NCBI RefSeq assembly: GCF_001294535.1 | Contig: NZ_LGIC01000077.1 | Coordinates: forward strand, 18,008 to 82,007 | Length of the DNA stretch: 64,000 bases | Reading direction: 5' to 3' | From: Cypionkella psychrotolerans | Lineage (GTDB): Bacteria; Pseudomonadota; Alphaproteobacteria; Rhodobacterales; Rhodobacteraceae | Part shown: one piece after another, positions 61,740 through 64,000 of the stretch | Layout: every line of letters starts with the position of its first letter | How positions within the stretch are numbered: the first letter of the stretch is position 1 | Translations under genes and position numbers: made by a program | Notes under the pieces: model-generated | Told to the model about the DNA's origin: nothing | What the model saw: the letters and a program-made list of their open reading frames with translations, nothing else | Database searches by the model: none

Positions 61740-63284
61740 ATGCAGGCCTCCCCTGACAGTTCTCTTGCACAATTCACAGCCGTGCTTGCAGGGGATGATC
61801 GGATTGAAAGGCTGCGTGCGGGTGTGATCGGCGAGGGGATCGAGATTCCGGGGCCTTTCGGCCCCCGCAAGCTGGTCTATGCCGACTACGTGGCGTCCGG
61901 CCGCGCGCTGCGCCAGATCGAGAGTTTCGTGATGGAAAACGTGCTGCCCTATTACGCCAACAGCCATACCGAGGCATCGTTCTGTGGCGCACGGATGACG
62001 CAGATGCGTCGGGAAGCGCGAGCTGTCATCGCGCGGATTTGCGGCGCGGACGCGGGCTTCGCCACGGTCTTTGCCGGGGCGGGTGCCACCGCAGGGCTGA
62101 ACCGTATCGTGGCACTTCTGGGGGTTCACGAGGCTGTGCAGGCTGGCCAGCCGGTGACCGTGCTGATCGGTCCCTATGAGCATCATTCGAATATCCTGCC
62201 GTGGCGGGAAAGCGGCGCCAAGGTAGTCGAGATTGGCGAGGCCGCAACGGGCGGGCCAAATCTTGTCGAGTTGGAGGCGGCGCTGTTGGCGGCGGGTCCG
62301 GACGCCCTGACGATCGGCGCGTTTTCAGCCGCCTCGAACGTCACCGGGATCGTCACAGATGCCGATGCTGTGACGCGGCTTCTCAAACGTCATGGCGCTC
62401 TGGCGGTCTGGGACTATGCCGGCGGCGGCCCGTACCTGCCTATCGACATGCGGGCGGAGACGGACGCAGAAAAGGACGCCGTGGTGGTCTCGGCGCACAA
62501 GTTCATCGGTGGGCCAGGGGCGTCCGGCGTGATGATCATACGCAAAGCTGCCGTGCGCCGAACCCGGCCCGTTATTTCTGGCGGCGGCACGGTCCGCTTC
62601 GTTTCGCCTTGGGCGCACGACTATTCGACCGATGTCACAGTGCGCGAAGAAGCGGGTACGCCGAACGTGGTAGGCGACATTCGCGCCGCGCTATGCTTTC
62701 TGGTGAAAGATGCCATCGGTCAGGCGTGGATGAATACACGGCACGAGTTGCTGCGCCAGCGCGCCCTGCGCGTTTGGTCGGCTAACCCGAATATCGAGAT
62801 ACTCGGCAACCCTAATGCAACCCACCGTCTGCCGATCTTTTCGTTCCGTGTCCGCGATCCGCGCAGGGGCGGAATGATCCACCAGCAACTGTTCACACGA
62901 CTTTTGTCGGACTGCCACGGGATTCAGGCCCGCGGTGGCTGCGCCTGCGCAGGGCCGTACGCCCACCGGTTGCTCGGCATCGACGAAACCCGATCCAACG
63001 CACTCCGCTCCGCGATTCTGTCAGGTGACGAAATGCAGAAACCGGGCTGGACGCGGCTAAACTTCAGCGCCCTTGCCGACGACGCAAAGGCCGATTTCAT
63101 CATCGGGGCCGTCGATGCGCTGGCCGAAAACCCTTATCCCATGCTCACCACATACACCTGCGACGAAGCCACGGCACGGTTCAGGCCCGCGACAACGCCG
63201 CCTGAAGTATCAAGGATGGTCGGCTTGTCGGGAACGGAGCGGGAGAGTAGCGTCATGTATGGAGGGCTGCGGTTTTTCAAGTGA
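61740..63284 (+). CDS. Class V aminotransferase-fold PLP enzyme (cysteine desulfurase-like)
   Basis: A 514-residue PLP enzyme of the SufS/NifS fold. Visible motifs are YADYVASGRALRQIESFVME, PYYANSHTEASFCGARM, GAGATAGLNRIV, IGPYEHHSNILPWRESGAKV, the cofactor Asp in AVWDYAGGGPY, the PLP Lys in VVSAHKFIGGPGASGVM and a Cys-containing loop IQARGGCACAGPYAHRLLGI. It is about 100 residues longer than SufS. The divergent Lrp regulator suggests amino-acid catabolism rather than Fe-S assembly. The ribosome-binding site is weak. Confidence 0.88.
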   Translation: MQASPDSSLAQFTAVLAGDDRIERLRAGVIGEGIEIPGPFGPRKLVYADYVASGRALRQIESFVMENVLPYYANSHTEASFCGARMTQMRREARAVIARICGADAGFATVFAGAGATAGLNRIVALLGVHEAVQAGQPVTVLIGPYEHHSNILPWRESGAKVVEIGEAATGGPNLVELEAALLAAGPDALTIGAFSAASNVTGIVTDADAVTRLLKRHGALAVWDYAGGGPYLPIDMRAETDAEKDAVVVSAHKFIGGPGASGVMIIRKAAVRRTRPVISGGGTVRFVSPWAHDYSTDVTVREEAGTPNVVGDIRAALCFLVKDAIGQAWMNTRHELLRQRALRVWSANPNIEILGNPNATHRLPIFSFRVRDPRRGGMIHQQLFTRLLSDCHGIQARGGCACAGPYAHRLLGIDETRSNALRSAILSGDEMQKPGWTRLNFSALADDAKADFIIGAVDALAENPYPMLTTYTCDEATARFRPATTPPEVSRMVGLSGTERESSVMYGGLRFFK

Positions 63285-63439
63285 ACTGATGCCGTGGATG
63301 CCTTCCTCATCTTGGTTCCAACGAAACCGCTTTGACATATTCGATGCCGACGGGTGGCGGTACCCATCACATCAGCTCAGCGCACTGTAGGGGGCTTAGG
63401 ACTTCCGTCCGAAGACCTAAGGCAGATCCTGAAAGCAAC
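63285..63439. other. Short interval, no gene seen
   Basis: Between the class V aminotransferase and the scpB remnant I see no gene and no clear terminator. Confidence 0.4.
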
Positions 63440-63770
63440 CTAAGGACTGGACAGCCCTGCATCGGTCAACTGCTCGGGGTCGGGCAGGTCGCGCAGGGTC
63501 GCCATCCCGAAGGCGGCAAGGAAGGTCTCGGTGGTGACAAACGTATAGGGCGCACCGCGACGGGGTTCCCGAGGGCCGGTTCCGATCAGGTCCCGTGCGG
63601 CCAGCCGCCCGATCAGATCACGGCTGATCTCACGGCCAAAGATGTCTTTTAAGCCGTCGCGGCTGATCGGCTGATGAAACGCGATTGCCGCCAACACGGC
63701 CAGATCGAATTCGTCCAGCTCCAGTCCCTGCCCGGCCACCCCGGTTGCGACCCTGATTGCGGGGGCATAG
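63440..63770 (-). pseudogene. scpB: ScpB-type protein, N-terminally truncated by IS3
   Basis: The C-terminal winged-helix region of an SMC-associated ScpB protein: FDLAVLAAIAFHQPISRDGL, KDIFGREISRDLIGRLAARD and RRGAPYTFVTTETFLAAFGM, ending DAGLSSP. The coding sequence is cut at 63770 by an IS3 terminal repeat, so the first third or so is lost from this side. Residues upstream of YAPAIRVATG come from the IS. Presumably inactive. Confidence 0.8.
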
Positions 63771-64000
63771 TGAACCGCCCCTTGTTTACCGGAGACCTTC
63801 AACCTGACTAAGGATGAGGGCTATGGAAAAGAGTAAGACATCAAACCGTTATTCACCGGAGATGCGGGCGCGTGCCGTTCGCATGGTGTTGGAGCATCAA
63901 GGCTCCTATGAAACGCAATCTGCGGCAGTTGCTGCGATTGCCCCTAAGATTGGCTGCATCCCGGAGACATTGAGGGTCTGGGTTCGGCAGGCGGAAAAGG
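63771..64000 (+). mobile_element. IS3-family element, left end (continues past the window)
   Basis: TGAACCGCCCCTTGTTTACC at 63771 is a typical IS3-group terminal repeat. It is followed by the orfA start at 63823. The right end lies outside the window. Confidence 0.8.
63823..64000 (+). CDS. IS3-family transposase OrfA (partial, runs off the window)
   Basis: The reading starts MEKSKTSNRYSPEMRARAVR and continues MVLEHQGSYETQSAAVAAIA, then KIGCIPETLRVWVRQAEK, the IS3 OrfA helix-turn-helix. A GGATGAGGG box precedes the ATG. The frame is open to the last base, so the C-terminus and OrfB lie beyond 64000. Confidence 0.85.
   Translation, partial: MEKSKTSNRYSPEMRARAVRMVLEHQGSYETQSAAVAAIAPKIGCIPETLRVWVRQAEK

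Overview
The window looks like an accessory replicon or genomic island of an alphaproteobacterium of the Rhodobacterales (Roseobacter/Paracoccus-type). I infer this from the high GC content, a DUF1127 small protein, an Rhodobacterales-type ScpB, TTG/GTG starts, tight ATGA operon overlaps and the mix of IS481, IS110, IS5, IS66, IS6 and IS3 elements. No rRNA, tRNA, CRISPR array or replication gene is visible.

Layout. 0.7-4.5 kb: a compact plus-strand trio (fosmidomycin-resistance-like MFS exporter, nitronate monooxygenase, 5-FTHF cyclo-ligase family protein) converging on a TauE/SafE permease. 4.5-7.2 kb: an Rnk/GreA-like protein, a DUF1127 protein, a lone terminator-like hairpin and debris, including a broken ATP sulfurylase gene. 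7.2-13.8 kb (minus): transporter operon 1, dppB-dppC-fused dppDF-substrate-binding protein, ending in a D-aminopeptidase (DAP). 13.9-18.7 kb: an IS481 copy lying in a broken dgcN (D-glutamate N-acetyltransferase), and one IS110 element inserted into another. 18.9-40.4 kb: saccharopine-dehydrogenase-like protein, MerR and amidohydrolase pseudogenes, then peptidase C26, prolyl aminopeptidase, N-acyl-D-amino-acid deacylase, an unrecognised protein, a YtcJ amidohydrolase and transporter operon 2 (dppABCDF). These are followed by an M55 D-aminopeptidase, a DmpA-type aminopeptidase, a 1012-residue kinase/M23/aminotransferase fusion, and PhzF. 40.4-53.9 kb: a minus operon of about eleven genes (VOC protein, transporter 3, a second substrate-binding-like protein without signal peptide, TRZ/ATZ amidohydrolase, hydantoin racemase, DapA-like aldolase, SDR). 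A GntR regulator and a divergent hydantoinase adjoin it. 54-57 kb: class I aminotransferase, metallo-beta-lactamase-fold hydrolase, SDR. 57-64 kb: IS mosaic (RND efflux remnant, Mu-type transposase, second IS481 inside IS66), an Lrp regulator with a class V aminotransferase, and scpB cut by an IS3 element at the right edge.

How the genes fit together (inference). Three oligopeptide/opine-type ABC importers sit beside enzymes that act on D-configured or unusual amino-acid derivatives: DAP, M55 D-aminopeptidase, DmpA, N-acyl-D-amino-acid deacylase, hydantoinase plus hydantoin racemase, and remnants of dgcN. Aminotransferases, dehydrogenases and aldolase-like enzymes could process the products. 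The window is best read as a scavenging island for D-amino-acid peptides, N-acyl amino acids and hydantoin-like compounds, assembled and eroded by insertion sequences. Two same-orientation IS481 copies bracket about 45 kb of it. All three substrate-binding genes are followed by a strong RNA hairpin, which would let binding protein be made in excess of the downstream products.
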